64,000 nt of DNA from Verrucomicrobiaceae bacterium (GCA_028293825.1 JAQGNY010000011.1:83952-147951), one strand, 5' to 3'; positions 29,091 to 38,995 are shown, counted from the stretch's first letter. The notes: generated by a model from the sequence alone, not told the origin. A program made the numbers and translations.

Positions 29091-29966
29091 ATGAATGGTT
29101 TATCCGTTGTTTTTACGATCTTTGTTTTATTTTTTTTATCGATTTCTGTAGATGCCAATGAGCTTCAGAAGGCATGCGATTATTCTGGAAGCTACGATGA
29201 ATGGGCAAACTGCTTCGTTGACCTCCATGCCAAAGAGTGTCTTTCGGGGGGTATAGCTGGCACTTCTCAATGCGCTGATGAAAAGCAAACCGAGGCCAAC
29301 TCGCTTTTAAAAGAAGAGATTTCAAAGCAACAAAAACTCTATGGCTACTTTGAGGAGCTAGAAAATGCTGTTGGTCTTTACAACGTATTCATAAAAAACT
29401 ACTGCGGAATCGAGAACACCTTTGATTTTGAAGAGAGTGAACCCAAGCTAAATGTACTTCACATATACGAGTGTCGAGGCAGACTAAAATTACATCTTTT
29501 AGATGACCTGAGAGACCTCGGAAAAAGTAATGAAGCCAAAAATCAGCCCAACGATGGATGCGCCGAGGCGAAAGGGACAGATGCATATATTGCATGCATC
29601 ATGAAAGGCTTTGGCGCTAGAAACTTGAGCTTATGCGCCCAAAATACCCCAAAAGAAAAGGAATCGTTTAATCTAGAATTATGCAACAAGAAATCCAAAG
29701 CTAATACTGACGCAAGAATAAAAACCCAAAAGGAAGTAGAGGGAAATATTAATCTTCTTATGACAAAGCTAATTAGCCATATTAGCAGCGACTACATTAG
29801 AGGAAATGTCAAAAAGGGCCTTCCGAGCCTAGAGAAAAACTGGAGTGACTTTTTGAGCGAAGTGTGCATGTACGAATATTGGGTAAGAAAAAATACTGAT
29901 ATAGATGAATGCAAATTAACCTTTAACTACTCCAGGTATATCTATCTTAAAAAGATATTTGAGTAG
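29091..29966 (+). CDS. Cassette-borne secreted Cys-containing protein, LprI-like C-terminal signature
   Basis: Signal peptide; W-x2-F-x3-C...C-x6-R (NWSDFLSEVCMYEYWVRKNTDIDECKLTFNYSR). Confidence 0.7.
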   Translation: MNGLSVVFTIFVLFFLSISVDANELQKACDYSGSYDEWANCFVDLHAKECLSGGIAGTSQCADEKQTEANSLLKEEISKQQKLYGYFEELENAVGLYNVFIKNYCGIENTFDFEESEPKLNVLHIYECRGRLKLHLLDDLRDLGKSNEAKNQPNDGCAEAKGTDAYIACIMKGFGARNLSLCAQNTPKEKESFNLELCNKKSKANTDARIKTQKEVEGNINLLMTKLISHISSDYIRGNVKKGLPSLEKNWSDFLSEVCMYEYWVRKNTDIDECKLTFNYSRYIYLKKIFE

Positions 29967-30006
29967 ATTTTATGGCCAGATATTGCATGGACTCTGTGGC
30001 GAGCAT

Positions 30007-30099
30007 TCATAACAAACACGCGCAGCACGCCGTTGTCGATGGCAACGGCTGGACAGCCACACGCTGCGCGCGTGTCTGCCGCTGGCGTGGTCGTTAAGC
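30007..30099 (+). other. attC-like integron recombination site B
   Basis: R'' TCATAAC, R' GTTAAGC (exact GTTRRRY), complementary L arms GCAGCACGC / GCGTGTCTGC. Confidence 0.82.
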
Positions 30100-30102
30100 T
30101 TT

Positions 30103-30423
30103 ATGAAGCGAAAGATTTCGTGGATTATTTCAACCATCTCTTTCTTCGTGCCCTCTATATGGGCTTATTTTGCAATTAGAGCAGATGGCGCAGCGCAGAA
30201 AGCAGCTAATCCTTCGGGACAGTTTTGTGGGAACGTTTACGTATCAATAATTACCGTCGCTCTTTTTGCAGCAGGTACTTTGGCTTTGGTGGCGCTCATG
30301 CTCAATGTTGTTTCCATGCGTCAGGCCGTCAAGAAAGGAATCTTTCGCTATGTTGAGCTTCTTGTTATAGGGTCACCAATTATTGCGGCAGCAGCACTGG
30401 CTGCCAGTATCGCAAATGCTTAA
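30103..30423 (+). CDS. Cassette-borne small membrane protein, hypothetical
   Basis: About three hydrophobic helices; bounded by attC-like sites B and C; stop overlaps R'' of site C. Confidence 0.7.
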   Translation: MKRKISWIISTISFFVPSIWAYFAIRADGAAQKAANPSGQFCGNVYVSIITVALFAAGTLALVALMLNVVSMRQAVKKGIFRYVELLVIGSPIIAAAALAASIANA

Positions 30424-30504
30424 CAAGGCGCTCAAGCGGACAGCAAAAAGCTACGCTTGTTGTTCGCTCTGCTTTGCTGCGGCTGTCCGCTTAGCTTGGC
30501 AAGC
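30418..30504 (+). other. attC-like site C with altered R' core
   Basis: R'' GCTTAAC exact; L arms GCGGACAGC/GCTGTCCGC perfect; R' reads GGCAAGC rather than GTTAAGC. Confidence 0.65.
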
Positions 30505-30749
30505 ATATAGAGAAGCATTCGTCCGAATATCGCGCTTCTGATAATTTCCAGCCGAAAATAACGGCTGTTCGCTTTACCGATCTGCCTGCGCAACGGTGCG
30601 AATCGTTGCCACATTGCGCTAATAAACTATTAAACATGCAACGCGACGAATACCTAATCCAAACGTCAAATCGCGTATGCATTGGAATTTATCCGCATTC
30701 ACAACGGGTGAACGTAACTACTGGAAGTCACATCAAGGGAGATAGAGTC

Positions 30750-31382
30750 ATGCTCAATGCCGTCATCGACATTTCACATCACAACAAAATCAGCAGCCTG
30801 GCAAAGGTTCAAGAGGCTGGAATTCTCGGGGTTTTTCAAAAGGCGACGCAGGGTACTTCATTCGTAGACCCCACCTTTACTACCAATAAAAAGAAAATAA
30901 AAGAAGCCGGCCTGCTGTTTGGCGCTTATCACTTCGGCACTGCAGGCGACGCATCCAATCAAGCCGAATTATTGGTGTCGACTGCCGGCACCGACTCGCT
31001 GCTGGTTCTCGATTTCGAGCCCAACCCACAAGGTCATGACATGAGCCTGCTGGAGGCCGAACAGTTTGTGCATCACATCTTCACCGTTACCGGTCGCTAC
31101 CCCGGCTTATATTCCGGTCACACGATTAAAGAAGCGCTGGCCAATGCGGGTATCACTTCGCCGGAGCAGACCGAGTTATCGAAATGCTGGCTCTGGATTG
31201 CGCAATACGGCCCCGCGCCACTGATCCCCAAGATTTGGTCGCAATGGACGCTGTGGCAATATACGGATGGTGCCGCTGGGCTCGAACCCCATCAGGTCGA
31301 CGGCATCGGCCGCTGCGACCGCGATCAATTCAATGGCAGCGCGGATGAGTTGAACGCGTTTTGGAACGGCAATACCAAATGA
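30750..31382 (+). CDS. GH25-family lysozyme-like muramidase
   Basis: VIDISHHNKISSLAKVQEAGILGVFQKATQGTSFVDPTF...LLVLDFEPN; SD AAGGGAG upstream. Confidence 0.9.
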   Translation: MLNAVIDISHHNKISSLAKVQEAGILGVFQKATQGTSFVDPTFTTNKKKIKEAGLLFGAYHFGTAGDASNQAELLVSTAGTDSLLVLDFEPNPQGHDMSLLEAEQFVHHIFTVTGRYPGLYSGHTIKEALANAGITSPEQTELSKCWLWIAQYGPAPLIPKIWSQWTLWQYTDGAAGLEPHQVDGIGRCDRDQFNGSADELNAFWNGNTK

Positions 31383-31510
31383 CTCCATCAGCGAAAAACT
31401 AATTTGTAATTCCACTATTTGTACGAGTAATTGTAGAGCGCAATAATCCAACGCTCGCCGGTACATTTCATTTATTGCGTTCTGCGTTTTAACGGATTGG
31501 GGAATTCCAT

Positions 31511-31897
31511 ATGACCATCGAACTCGATCACGTCATTGTTTCCGCTCACCACCGCAACAGCTCAGCGAAGCTACTGGCCGAGCTGTTCGGCGTTTCTTGT
31601 GGGCCGGCAACAGCGGGCCCTTTTTTCGCGGTGTATATCAACGATGGCTTGACGCTCGATTTTATTGAAACGGACGAATCGTTTCCGGTCGAGCATTTTT
31701 GCTTTCGCGTCGACGACGCCACCTTCGATAGGGTTCTTGCGAAAATCAAAGCCGCCGGAATTGCTTATCGCAGCGCAATGCATGTGCCGGTCGACGGCAA
31801 GATCAACACCGACTACGGCGGCAAAATGATTTATTGGAATGTGCCCGAAGGCCATCAATGGGAAATGCTTACCGTTAGCTACGCCCGCCAGCGGTGA
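31511..31897 (+). CDS. VOC-family (glyoxalase-like) protein
   Basis: ELDHVIVSAHHRNSSAKLLAELFG...HQWEMLTVSY. Confidence 0.85.
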   Translation: MTIELDHVIVSAHHRNSSAKLLAELFGVSCGPATAGPFFAVYINDGLTLDFIETDESFPVEHFCFRVDDATFDRVLAKIKAAGIAYRSAMHVPVDGKINTDYGGKMIYWNVPEGHQWEMLTVSYARQR

Positions 31898-31980
31898 ATA
31901 AATCAGGTAGTAAAAAACCGATTCACGTTCAGCAAGAACAGTAGGTTCTGGTCATCGATACTCAATGATCGCGTGCTTGC

Positions 31981-32421
31981 TCAATAGCTCTCGCCGCGCA
32001 TGTAATTCTGCAATTGCAGAATCATCGCTTTCTGATCCTCGATGATGTTTTTCACTAAATCGCCGATCGAAATCATGCCGATCAACTCGCCGTCTTGCAG
32101 TACCGGTAAGTGACGGATGTGTTTTTCGGTCATCAGCTCCATGCAGAATTCCATCGTATCGTTCGGCGCGACGCAGATGGGGCTGGCGGTCATGACTTCG
32201 CCAATGGTGGTCGTGCTCGACGAGCGTTCCATCAGTGCGATCTTGCGCGCGTAGTCGCGTTCGCTAAACACACCGACCAATTGACTGTTGTCGAGCACAA
32301 CGAGCGCGCCGATGCCTTTTTCGGCCATCAGTTTGAGTGCATCGAGCACCGTGGTGCCGGGATGAACGCTGTGAAGTTTCGCGTCGCTTTTGGAGTTGAG
32401 AATTTTACTGACGTTTTTCAT
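31981..32421 (-). CDS. Two-CBS-domain protein
   Basis: GALVVLDNSQLVGVFSERDYARKI; HLPVLQDGELIGMISIGDLVK. Confidence 0.93.
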   Translation of the reverse strand: MKNVSKILNSKSDAKLHSVHPGTTVLDALKLMAEKGIGALVVLDNSQLVGVFSERDYARKIALMERSSSTTTIGEVMTASPICVAPNDTMEFCMELMTEKHIRHLPVLQDGELIGMISIGDLVKNIIEDQKAMILQLQNYMRGESY

Positions 32422-32497
32422 GGTTGCTCCCTCGGTTCGTAATCGTCAGGCCTGAAAATACGTTATCGACTATAGGCCTTTCTGTAAAAAATTACTC

Positions 32498-32995
32498 TCA
32501 GCCTAATGCCTGCGGGTTGAGTATCCACACCGAATAATTTAGTGCCGTAGCGAAGCTGACCCATAACAAATACAGAAACAGTAAAGCAGCTGCCAATGGT
32601 TTAATCCGCCAGAAGCAAATAATCGTGGCAACGATAAGCGCCACCAGTAAGACGATATCGGCGAGCGCCACCGCGCCCAGATGCCACTCGAAGAACAGCC
32701 AGCTCCACAACGCATTCACAACTAGCTGAACGAGAAACAGCGTCAACGCATTGCGCGCTGGGCGAAATCCGCCGACGCGCCAAACCAGCCACGCTGAAAT
32801 ACCCATCAGCAGATACAGTACTGTCCACACCGGGCCGAAGAGATACGCCGGCGGCGCCCAATTGGGGCGTACCAATTGCGCATAGAAGGCGCCGGCCTGG
32901 ATCGAAGCTGCGCTGCCGATAGCGGCGGCAATAAAACTCGCAATCAACCAACCGATCAGACCGACGATCTGTTGCTGCTTGGTAAATGGCGTCAC
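32498..32995 (-). CDS. tspO: TspO/MBR-family protein
   Basis: WAPPAYLFGPVWTVLYLLMGISAWLVWR; NALWSWLFFEWH. Confidence 0.93.
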   Translation of the reverse strand: MTPFTKQQQIVGLIGWLIASFIAAAIGSAASIQAGAFYAQLVRPNWAPPAYLFGPVWTVLYLLMGISAWLVWRVGGFRPARNALTLFLVQLVVNALWSWLFFEWHLGAVALADIVLLVALIVATIICFWRIKPLAAALLFLYLLWVSFATALNYSVWILNPQALG

Positions 32996-33019
32996 GGACA
33001 GGCTTCCTGTAGTTGGGGT

Positions 33020-33076
33020 AGCTAATTATTAGTCCGTCAGCTAATTACTAGTGCAGCAGCTAATTATTAGTGGGCG
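33020..33076. repeat. Three 19-bp direct repeats with palindromic core
   Basis: AGCTAATTATTAGTCCGTC / AGCTAATTACTAGTGCAGC / AGCTAATTATTAGTGGGCG. Confidence 0.9.
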
Positions 33077-33124
33077 CGTTAGTTTTATTGCGCTCACTAT
33101 TTCAGCTGCGCAAGAATCACTCAA

Positions 33125-33163
33125 GCTATTCATTGAGGTTATTCATTTAACTTATTCGTTCGA
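33125..33163. repeat. Three degenerate 13-bp repeats
   Basis: GCTATTCATTGAG / GTTATTCATTTAA / CTTATTCGTTCGA. Confidence 0.6.
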
Positions 33164-33348
33164 GTTGCTCTGCAAATGGTTAATACCCGCGAGCCCGCTG
33201 CCCTCCTTCATTTCGCGTAGGCAGTTTTATCGCTCCCGAATAAACTAACGCGTTGCCATGCAAACGCTGGCAGATGTCACTGTTATTTGTCATTCTGCGA
33301 CGCTGCGCCACGGACTGCATAATCGCTATTAAATAGAGGGTAAAACCT

Positions 33349-33747
33349 ATGACTATCAAAATCACTCGCGACACCTCAGGTGTAATGAAGCATCGGATTC
33401 AAATTCGCGACCATGTGGTTATCGCCGATATCGACGAAGCCGGAGGCGGCGAAGACGCCGGCCCGAGCCCGCACGATCTGTACGACTCCGCGCTGGGTGC
33501 CTGCAAAGCACTGACCGTATTGTGGTACGCGAAACGCAAACAAATTCCGGTCGAGAATATTGAAGTCGTGGTCGAGCGCGACGATTCAGAAGAATCCAAA
33601 GGCATCTATCGCTTAAAAACCAAGCTCGCATTGACTGGCGACTTGACCGAAGCGCAACGCAGCGAATTATTAAATGTCGCCGGGAAATGTCCGGTGCATA
33701 AATTAATGACTAAAGTAACAACGGAAATCGAAACCGAGTGGTTGTAA
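33349..33747 (+). CDS. OsmC-family protein
   Basis: GPSPHDLYDSALGACKALTVLWYAKRKQIPVENIEV. Confidence 0.9.
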   Translation: MTIKITRDTSGVMKHRIQIRDHVVIADIDEAGGGEDAGPSPHDLYDSALGACKALTVLWYAKRKQIPVENIEVVVERDDSEESKGIYRLKTKLALTGDLTEAQRSELLNVAGKCPVHKLMTKVTTEIETEWL

Positions 33748-33787
33748 ATTCTTCCATCATTCTCCGCTGATAATGCTCAGGTGACGT

Positions 33788-34654
33788 ATGTCTACGATTA
33801 AAATTATTAAGCCCCATGAAAAAGATTTAGGCGGCGGATTTGTCGTACGGCGTTCGCTGCCGGAAGCGGTGACACGATCGATTGGTCCGTTTATTTTTTT
33901 CGATCACTTCGGTCCGGTGATTCATCACCCCACCGATAATTTCGATGTGCGCCCGCATCCGCATATCGGTCTTGCCACCGTCAGTTATTTATTTGAAGGC
34001 GCGATGCAGCACCGCGACAGTCTCGGCTCGGTGCAACGCATCGAGCCCGGTGCGATTAATTGGATGACAGCCGGCAACGGTATTGTGCACTCCGAACGTG
34101 CGCCCGATGAGTTGCGCGCAACACCGTATCCGCTGCACGGTTTGCAATTGTGGGCGGCGCTACCAACGGCTTATGAGGAATGCGAACCCGCATTCAGTCA
34201 TACGCCGGCCTCGGCGATTCCGGTATTGACTGAAGAATTATTCAGCGCACGTGTGTTAATCGGTTCTGCGTTTGCGCTGACCTCGCCAGTCGAAACATTT
34301 TCCGAAACGCTTTATGTCGATTTCGATGCGCGCAGCGGCGCTGTGATCAATCTGCCTGCAGCGCCAATCGAGCGCGCTATTTATCTCGTCAGCGGTGTTA
34401 TTGAAATCGATGGCGAAACGCTATCGGCACTGCAATTAGGCGTTTTAAATACAAGCGCCGCTGTTATTACCGTATCCGAAGATGCGCGCTTTGTACTGAT
34501 CGGCGGTGCTGCTGTCGATGCTCCGCGTTTCATGTGGTGGAATTTTGTGTCGTCGCGCAAAGAGCGTATCGAACAAGCCAAACAGGATTGGCAAGCGCAA
34601 CGTATGGGCAGTGTCGCCGGTGAGACTGAATTCATTCCATTGCCGGAACAATAA
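33788..34654 (+). CDS. Pirin-family protein
   Basis: PFIFFDHFGPV...VRPHPHIGLATVSYLFEGAMQHRDSLG. Confidence 0.93.
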   Translation: MSTIKIIKPHEKDLGGGFVVRRSLPEAVTRSIGPFIFFDHFGPVIHHPTDNFDVRPHPHIGLATVSYLFEGAMQHRDSLGSVQRIEPGAINWMTAGNGIVHSERAPDELRATPYPLHGLQLWAALPTAYEECEPAFSHTPASAIPVLTEELFSARVLIGSAFALTSPVETFSETLYVDFDARSGAVINLPAAPIERAIYLVSGVIEIDGETLSALQLGVLNTSAAVITVSEDARFVLIGGAAVDAPRFMWWNFVSSRKERIEQAKQDWQAQRMGSVAGETEFIPLPEQ

Positions 34655-34722
34655 TTCGCTGAGCAGGCGCGACAGCGCTTCTGAGTTCAAGACTAGGCAC
34701 TGACAAAGATGGTAAAGAACAA

Positions 34723-36822
34723 TTGACCGCACCAAATTACTTACACGAACAATTTGAGCTGATGTTGTCGCATGGCGTTGCCGGCATTTTTCGACAGCAT
34801 ATGAGCGCCGCTGGTAAGCGCATTGAATCGACCGACAATTGGGTGCGTGTCGATACGCAATTATTTGGCATTACCGATAATCAAAAGCGCGATTTGATCG
34901 ATGTACTAAAACAATTAAATGTCGATGACCAGGCTGCGGTTTTCGATGCGATTGATAATGCCGTTGCGCAAAACAGATCGGAATCTCAAATTGAAGTGCG
35001 CACAGCCGGCGTCGCAATGCGCTGGTTGCGGCTAACTATTCGAGTGCAGCGCAACAATGACGCGTCGTATGTCGACGGCATATTTCGCGACATCACTGTA
35101 GAAAAACGCCATGCGCTGGAGCTCGAAGACCTTCGCAACCATCTTCGCCAGGTATTGGAAATCGCCGATGCCGGCATGTTCCGCGTTGCAATAGCATCGA
35201 CCGTTGATAACATTTCGGAATCCGAGCAGCCGGTCGGCTGGGATTTCAATACCTCTGCGCTATACGGCTCGAAAGGGATATCGCTGTCACCAGCGGAAAT
35301 TTTCGCACGCATTCACCCGGAGGATTTGCCAGCTCTGCAAGCTGCCTTTGCGCCGACGATGTACGAAAAAAACGAGCAGCTCGAAATTGAATTTCGCGCG
35401 CTGTGGCCGGATGGTTCGGTGCATTGGATCTTAAGCAAATCGCATTTGGAATTTAATGCGAGCGGCGTTCCCAATTTCATTACCGGTATTCAACTCAATA
35501 TCACTGGTCGTAAATTGAGTGAACAACGCATTGCACATATGGCCGGACACGATGCGCTGACTGGTTTGCCAAATCGCGCGCTGTGCAGTGAAACATTGCA
35601 GCGTGCGATTGCCGCGGGCAACCGCTACGGTCATTATTTTTCGTTGATGTTTATCGATCTCGATCGGTTTAAAACCATTAACGATACGTTGGGCCATGCC
35701 GCTGGCGATGAATTAATTCAGGAAATGGCGCGGCGTTTTCGCTCGGTACTGCGCGCCAGTGAATTTGTTGCGCGTCTCGGTGGCGATGAATTTGTCGTGC
35801 TCGCTCAAGAAATTTACGATGAAGAATCGGCCGCATCCGTGGCGCGCAAATTATTGAGCGTCGCCATTGCGCCAATCATGCTGAACGGTCAGGAATGCAG
35901 AGTTACCGCCAGTATCGGCATCAGCATGTACCCGCGCGATGGTGTCGATGAGCAGGCATTAATGAAGCACGCCGATATGGCGATGTATCTGGCGAAGGAA
36001 GAAGGCAAAAATAATTTTCAATTTTATTCGGACCAAATCAAAGTTCAATCGCTTGAGCGTTTGGCGCTCGAAACCAATTTGCGCGAAGCATTAGTGCGCC
36101 GCGAACTTTCTTTGCAGTATCAGCCGAAAATTGATTTACACAGCGGCAATCTCACCGGTGTCGAAGCATTACTGCGTTGGCAAAATGCTGAACTTGGCTC
36201 GGTCGCACCGCTGCGGTTTATTCCAATTGCGGAAGAAACCGGCTTAATTGTCGCAATCGGTAAATGGGTTTTGAACACGGCCTGCCATCAAGGTGCGCAA
36301 TGGCAAAAAAGCGGACTCGCTATTGTGCCGATCGCGGTAAATGTTTCGGCGCGGCAATTTGCCGACGATCATATTTATGACGACATCGTCGATGCATTGC
36401 AGCGCTCCGGCCTGCGCCCGGAAATGCTCGAGATCGAATTGACCGAAGGCATGATGATGCAAAACGTCGAACGCGCAGTGCGATTGCTCAGCGCGATTAA
36501 AGAGCTCGGTGTGCGCATAGCGATTGATGATTTTGGCACCGGTTATTCGTCGCTCGCGCAAATTCGTCGGTTCCCGGTCGACACATTAAAAGTGGATCGT
36601 TCGTTCGTGCGTAACATTCAAGACGATCACGACGGCCAGGTTATTACCGACGCCATTATTCGCATGGCGAAAATGCTATCGCTCACGGTGGTGGCCGAAG
36701 GCGTTGAGACACAGGCGGAAGCAAATTTTTTACGCGAACGTTCCTGCGATCAAATCCAGGGTTATTACATCAGTAAACCGGTCGACAGTCTGGCGCTGGC
36801 TGCATTGTTAAAGGATTTATGA
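34723..36822 (+). CDS. PAS-GGDEF-EAL protein (TTG start)
   Basis: RLGGDEFVVL and GVEALLRWQN intact. Confidence 0.93.
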   Translation: MTAPNYLHEQFELMLSHGVAGIFRQHMSAAGKRIESTDNWVRVDTQLFGITDNQKRDLIDVLKQLNVDDQAAVFDAIDNAVAQNRSESQIEVRTAGVAMRWLRLTIRVQRNNDASYVDGIFRDITVEKRHALELEDLRNHLRQVLEIADAGMFRVAIASTVDNISESEQPVGWDFNTSALYGSKGISLSPAEIFARIHPEDLPALQAAFAPTMYEKNEQLEIEFRALWPDGSVHWILSKSHLEFNASGVPNFITGIQLNITGRKLSEQRIAHMAGHDALTGLPNRALCSETLQRAIAAGNRYGHYFSLMFIDLDRFKTINDTLGHAAGDELIQEMARRFRSVLRASEFVARLGGDEFVVLAQEIYDEESAASVARKLLSVAIAPIMLNGQECRVTASIGISMYPRDGVDEQALMKHADMAMYLAKEEGKNNFQFYSDQIKVQSLERLALETNLREALVRRELSLQYQPKIDLHSGNLTGVEALLRWQNAELGSVAPLRFIPIAEETGLIVAIGKWVLNTACHQGAQWQKSGLAIVPIAVNVSARQFADDHIYDDIVDALQRSGLRPEMLEIELTEGMMMQNVERAVRLLSAIKELGVRIAIDDFGTGYSSLAQIRRFPVDTLKVDRSFVRNIQDDHDGQVITDAIIRMAKMLSLTVVAEGVETQAEANFLRERSCDQIQGYYISKPVDSLALAALLKDL

Positions 36823-36912
36823 CCGCTGCGAACAGACAATGATTATTGAAGCTTTAACACGTGTAGGAATTGACGCGTTTAATGCCGTAAATTTGCCTGA
36901 CTAAAAAAGTGG

Positions 36913-36940
36913 CGATTATGTTTGCGTTTCACCATAATCG
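36913..36940. promoter_or_regulatory. Inverted repeat upstream of the hypothetical/TetR pair
   Basis: CGATTATG-N12-CATAATCG. Confidence 0.4.
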
Positions 36941-36979
36941 TGCGGACTTTACTTTTTCAATTGCGATGGAGATAAGGAT

Positions 36980-37450
36980 ATGCCTGCATCTAATTTCGTC
37001 GACTCCTGGTTGCAAATGTTTTCCTCCTCACTAACGTCGCCGACGTCGGTTCATTTACCCGGCAGCGGCAATATCGGCGGCTTTACTTATCAACCGTATA
37101 CGGTGTGGGAAGCGCCTTCGCTTTATCGCGGCAATAGCACGCTGGAACAATCGATTTATACCGAAGTAGCAAGCCCCGGCAAACAACTCGGCAAATTAAT
37201 TGATGCGGTAATGGCGCTCGCGCATGTGGTGCAGACGGATTCCAAGACATCGAACGCATTAAATACAGCCATCGAAGAACTAAAACCTATCGCCGATCAA
37301 ATCAATAATTTAAAGGCGCCACATTTAAATAATATCGAGCAGACCGCGCGCGACGATCTCGACAAACTGTTGCGCACCAATAAAAAATCACTGCACGCAT
37401 TGCTTACCGAATACAGCAAAAAATTGGATAAAGAATCCGGAACCGATTAA
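36980..37450 (+). CDS. Hypothetical protein
   Basis: Open frame; stop overlaps the next start (TAATG). Confidence 0.7.
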   Translation: MPASNFVDSWLQMFSSSLTSPTSVHLPGSGNIGGFTYQPYTVWEAPSLYRGNSTLEQSIYTEVASPGKQLGKLIDAVMALAHVVQTDSKTSNALNTAIEELKPIADQINNLKAPHLNNIEQTARDDLDKLLRTNKKSLHALLTEYSKKLDKESGTD

Positions 37451-38100
37451 TGGCAAGCGAAAAGAAAAAAGACAGCGCGTATTCAAAAGGCGCGCTGAAA
37501 TTGATGGTGACCGCCGAACGACTGTTTGGCGAATACGGCATCGACAATGTATCGCTGCGCCAGATTGTCACCGCCGCCGGACAAGCCAACAGCTTCGCCA
37601 TTCAACATCATTTCGGCAATAAAAAAGGGTTGATTCAATCCGTCTACGACATGCGCGTGCCGGTGCTCGATAGTGGCCGTATGGCGCGACTCGAAACAGC
37701 AAAAGATAAATTCGGCAACGCCACTGTTTCGCAATTGCTCGCCGCGCTATTTATGCCGGTTGTTGAGGACTTGAGCGAAACAGCACAACGCAGCTATGCA
37801 TTATTTAACTCGCGCCTGATGCATGTTGAAGTCGGCGAGCATCCGTTTGTGTTGAGCAAAGTACAGCAACCGGCCACGGAAGAAATCAATGTGCGACTTA
37901 AAGCACATTTTTCGTATTTGCCAGATGAAGTTTTTCGCCTGCGCTTGCGCTTAGCCAGCGAATTATTTTTAGCAGGATTAGTTGAACGACGTCATCTCAG
38001 TACCACGCGCAACAATCCCTACCCCACCCCGGCACCATTCTGGAATGAATTACTGCAGGCTGCAGAAGCTATATTGCGAGTGCCGTATACAGCCGGATAA
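37450..38100 (+). CDS. TetR-family regulator
   Basis: N-terminal HTH: AERLFGEYGIDNVSLRQIVTAAGQANSFAIQHHFGNKKGLIQSVYD. Confidence 0.88.
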   Translation: MASEKKKDSAYSKGALKLMVTAERLFGEYGIDNVSLRQIVTAAGQANSFAIQHHFGNKKGLIQSVYDMRVPVLDSGRMARLETAKDKFGNATVSQLLAALFMPVVEDLSETAQRSYALFNSRLMHVEVGEHPFVLSKVQQPATEEINVRLKAHFSYLPDEVFRLRLRLASELFLAGLVERRHLSTTRNNPYPTPAPFWNELLQAAEAILRVPYTAG

Positions 38101-38188
38101 GACCATTTAGACCGATTAGTTCGGCAAATTCAGAAATGAAGATTGTTTAACAGCAGTTAAGCCAATCAGTAGAATACCCAGCTTGCTT

Positions 38189-38995
38189 TCAAACCTGCGC
38201 AAACTGTTCCAGATAATCTTCAAGATCGGCAAAATGCGCCAGATGCGTAGTTTGACCGCCGTCGATGGTAATTAATTGCCCAGTGATATAACGCGATTCA
38301 TCGGCTGCTAAAAATGCCGCCAATGCAGCAATGTCCTCGGGCTTGCCTAAATTTTCAGTCAACGAATGACGATGTAAAATCGCGGACAATTCCGGCGATA
38401 CATCTTTAAAGTTTTCAGTAATGATCGGCCCCGGCGCGATAGCGTTGCAGCGAATATGTTTGCGCCCATGCTGAGTTGCTACGTATTTAGTAAAAGCAGC
38501 CACCGCGGCCTTGGATGTCCCATACGCGATTCGCAATGCGTCGCCGCTAAGCGCGCCGTTCGATGCAGTATTGATAATCGACCCGCCGCCGTTGGCGATC
38601 ATGTGCGGAATAGCATGACGACAACCGAACATGCAGCCAGTGACATTCACATGCATGATGCGGCTCCACACTTCAACCGGTGTGTCGATTACCGTTAAAT
38701 CGGCATTTTGCGTCGCGCTATCGGTCAGCGCCGCGTTGTTAAACAGAATGTCGATACGGCCATACCGTTTTATCGTTGCATCGACAGCGGCTTTAAACGA
38801 TTTCTCTTCGCCGATATCAAGCTGAATCGGAAATACATTGTCACCCAATTTATCCGCCAGCTTTTGCACGCGGTCTTCGAATAAATCGGCTGCGACAACG
38901 ATGCCGCCTTCAGCCACGAAGCGTTCCGTGCAAGCCGAACCGATGCCGCCGCCCGCGCCGGTAATCAACGCCACTTTATTTTGCAGTCGGTTCAT
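38189..38995 (-). CDS. SDR-family oxidoreductase
   Basis: TGAGGGIG, NNAA, YGTSKAA. Confidence 0.9.
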   Translation of the reverse strand: MNRLQNKVALITGAGGGIGSACTERFVAEGGIVVAADLFEDRVQKLADKLGDNVFPIQLDIGEEKSFKAAVDATIKRYGRIDILFNNAALTDSATQNADLTVIDTPVEVWSRIMHVNVTGCMFGCRHAIPHMIANGGGSIINTASNGALSGDALRIAYGTSKAAVAAFTKYVATQHGRKHIRCNAIAPGPIITENFKDVSPELSAILHRHSLTENLGKPEDIAALAAFLAADESRYITGQLITIDGGQTTHLAHFADLEDYLEQFAQV

